Part shown: positions 31,323 to 32,731 of the stretch, piece by piece
Layout: every line of letters starts with the position of its first letter
Numbering within the stretch: position 1 is the stretch's first letter
Assembly (NCBI GenBank): GCA_019323235.1
Contig: JAHWHN010000014.1
Span: 1 to 32,731, forward strand
DNA length: 32,731 bases
From: Candidatus Woesearchaeota archaeon
GTDB lineage: Archaea; Nanobdellota; Nanobdellia; Woesearchaeales; JABIAG01
Reading direction: 5' to 3'
Notes under the pieces: generated by a model
The model's database searches: none
What the model was told of the DNA's origin: nothing
What the model saw: only the letters and a program-made list of their open reading frames with translations
Position numbers and translations under genes: made by a program

Positions 31323-31769
31323 ATGGCTCAAATGCAAGATTTAATTAGGATAGCAAACACAGACATTAACGGAAATAATGGTGTGTTTGTAGGATTAACT
31401 AAGATTAAGGGTGTCAATTATTCAATGGCAAACGCAATCTGTAAAGTATTTTCATTTGATAAAAAAACACCTATCAAAGATTTAGGTGATGAAAATATTA
31501 AAAAGATTGAAGAATTTCTAAAGAACCCATTGGACTTTAACATTCCTACTTGGATGGTTAATAGAAGAAAAGATAGAGAAACTAACGAAGATGTTCATCT
31601 TATTACTACTGATCTAAAATTAGCAACAGAAGATGATGTTAAATTATTAAGAAAGATCAAAAGTTACAAAGGATTTAGACACGAAAAGAAACTTCCAGTA
31701 AGAGGTCAAAGAACTAAATCTAATTTCAGACGGAACAAAGGTAAATTAGCTAGGAAAATTAAAAGGTAA
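31323..31769 (+). CDS. rps13: Small ribosomal subunit protein uS13
   Basis: 148 aa. LIRIANTDINGNNGVFVGLT, GVNYSMANAICKVF, and the C-terminal SYKGFRHEKKLPVRGQRTKS with a Lys/Arg tail identify archaeal uS13, which contacts tRNA and bridges the subunits. An AAGGT (31308-31312) about 10 nt before the ATG acts as ribosome binding site. First gene of the uS13-uS4-uS11 operon. Confidence 0.96.
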   Translation: MAQMQDLIRIANTDINGNNGVFVGLTKIKGVNYSMANAICKVFSFDKKTPIKDLGDENIKKIEEFLKNPLDFNIPTWMVNRRKDRETNEDVHLITTDLKLATEDDVKLLRKIKSYKGFRHEKKLPVRGQRTKSNFRRNKGKLARKIKR

Positions 31770-31774
31770 ATAAA

Positions 31775-32389
31775 ATGGGACATCCAAAAAAACAACGGAA
31801 AACATATGAAAGACCTTCACATCCTTGGCAAAAGGAAAGAATTGATGAAGAAAGAATCATCATGAAAGAATATGGTCTTAAGAATAAAAAAGAATTGTGG
31901 AAATTCTCAACATTACTTTCAAAATATAAAAGACAAGCTAAGAAACTTTCCGCTTTAGAAACAAATCAATCTAAAATAGAAACTCAACAACTATTTTCTA
32001 AATTAAAATCATATAATTTAATTTCTGATGATAGTTATGATGCAGTTCTTAGTATGTCCTTGAAAGACTTACTAGATAGAAGATTACAAACAGTTCTTGT
32101 AGAGAAGAAATTAGCTAGAACAGTTAAACAAGCTAGACAGATGATTACTCATAACCATGTTATGGTTAATGGTAAACCAGTGACTAGTCCATCACATTTA
32201 GTAAAAGTTAAGGAAGAAGCTAATGTTATTTTCAACGCAAGATCAAATTTCAGCGATGAAACTCATCCAGAAAGATTTGTAGAAAAAGAAGAAAACTTCA
32301 TTGCAGAAGAAAAAGAAAAAATCAAAGCTTCTAAAGAAAAATCTGAAGAAGTTAAGGAAGAGGCTAATGCTGAAGGAGATGAAGAATGA
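31775..32389 (+). CDS. rps4: Small ribosomal subunit protein uS4
   Basis: 204 aa. [20 protein letters not shown] is the archaeal/eukaryotic uS4 (S9-type) start; the S4 RNA-binding domain is [20 protein letters not shown] to [15 protein letters not shown] (about 105-150). The C-terminal 40 residues are an acidic/Lys-rich extension ([20 protein letters not shown]). The stop overlaps the uS11 start by 4 nt (ATGA). Confidence 0.96.
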   Translation: MGHPKKQRKTYERPSHPWQKERIDEERIIMKEYGLKNKKELWKFSTLLSKYKRQAKKLSALETNQSKIETQQLFSKLKSYNLISDDSYDAVLSMSLKDLLDRRLQTVLVEKKLARTVKQARQMITHNHVMVNGKPVTSPSHLVKVKEEANVIFNARSNFSDETHPERFVEKEENFIAEEKEKIKASKEKSEEVKEEANAEGDEE

Positions 32390-32731
32390 GTACTACAAAC
32401 AATGCTAATCCAACAACTAAAAAAAATAAAATCAGATGGGGTGTTGCTCACATATTTTCATCATATAACAACACAATACTTCATATAACTGACATTACAA
32501 ATACTGAAACTATTGCGATTTCTTCAGGTGGTCAAGTTGTTAAAACTGATAGATTAGAATCATCACCTACTGCAGCAATGCAAGCAGCTAACAAAGTTGC
32601 TCCAATTGCTAAAGATAAAGGAATTAATGCTTTGCATGTAAAAACTAGAGCTCCTGGTGGCCACAATGATCCAATTAACCCTTGTCCTTGTGCACAAGCA
32701 TCAATTAGACCTTTATCCAGAAGAGGAATTA
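32386..32731 (+). CDS. rps11: Small ribosomal subunit protein uS11, 3' end beyond window
   Basis: 115 codons seen, open at the window edge. [40 protein letters not shown] and [10 protein letters not shown] identify uS11. The usual PGPGAQ element near the 3' region reads PCPCAQ, with Cys for both Gly. Start overlaps the uS4 stop by 4 nt. Third gene of the conserved archaeal cluster. Confidence 0.95.
   Translation, partial: MSTTNNANPTTKKNKIRWGVAHIFSSYNNTILHITDITNTETIAISSGGQVVKTDRLESSPTAAMQAANKVAPIAKDKGINALHVKTRAPGGHNDPINPCPCAQASIRPLSRRGI

Overview
The window is AT-rich archaeal chromosome. Evidence for Archaea: eukaryote-like information genes (Sec61-beta, NAC, prefoldin alpha, aIF2-alpha, Nop10, eS27, eL41, archaeal-type uS13/uS4/uS11), two tRNA genes with bulge-helix-bulge introns, an RNase P RNA, and many start codons lying 25-30 nt downstream of a BRE/TATA-like box, as expected for leaderless mRNAs. 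Compact, overlapping genes, several very small or split proteins, bacterial-type GyrA and ScpA/ScpB suggest a DPANN lineage (Woesearchaeota/Pacearchaeota-like). That placement is inference, not proof.

Layout. 1-2210: small accessory genes (a partial unknown ORF, a nucleotidyltransferase-fold protein overlapping a COG2108-type radical SAM gene, an orphan ORF). 2192-6926: a complete minus-strand SUF iron-sulfur operon in the order sufB-sufD-sufS-sufU-sufC, with nearly all junctions overlapping; sufB is interrupted by one in-frame TGA. Divergent from it (7045) is a small HTH regulator with a Cys/His cluster, and a perfect 16-bp palindrome lies at the predicted suf transcription start. 7446-11020: TatD, then an eS27-aIF2alpha-Nop10-PAC2-inositol monophosphatase gene run. 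11031-14230: an MFS transporter, a helicase gene that stops after its first RecA domain, a ROK kinase and a small membrane protein. 14272-16853: FtsY, prefoldin alpha and ScpA. 16985-18173: five tRNAs (Ile-UAU with intron, Gly-GCC, Val-UAC, Glu-UUC, and Leu-CAA with intron on the minus strand), a YtxJ-like thioredoxin-fold gene, and a 33-codon eL41 gene easily missed by ORF callers.

18232-19386: a three-gene operon of unknown coiled-coil proteins, two of which share a short sequence motif. 19498-23301: an unknown protein overlapping ScpB, then gyrA. 23325-29550: MFS transporter, BioB-like radical SAM protein with unusual cysteine spacing, 2H phosphoesterase, GNAT, Dus, a THUMP-methyltransferase relative, and a NIF3 protein. 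29641-29940: RNase P RNA, followed by a short structured segment that resembles a second copy of its 3' end. 30132-32731: Sec61-beta, NAC, an unknown protein, a long structured leader, and the start of the ribosomal uS13-uS4-uS11 operon (uS11 cut by the window end).

Themes: Fe-S biogenesis with its probable regulator; protein targeting and nascent-chain handling (FtsY, Sec61-beta, NAC, prefoldin); chromosome topology (ScpA, ScpB, GyrA); RNA maturation (RNase P, Nop10, Dus, methyltransferase). The most unexpected signals are the TGA in sufB, a 39-residue acidic motif shared by the FtsY N-region and the GyrA C-tail, the structured uS13 leader, and the RNase P 3'-end-like repeat. No CRISPR array, insertion sequence or prophage was seen.
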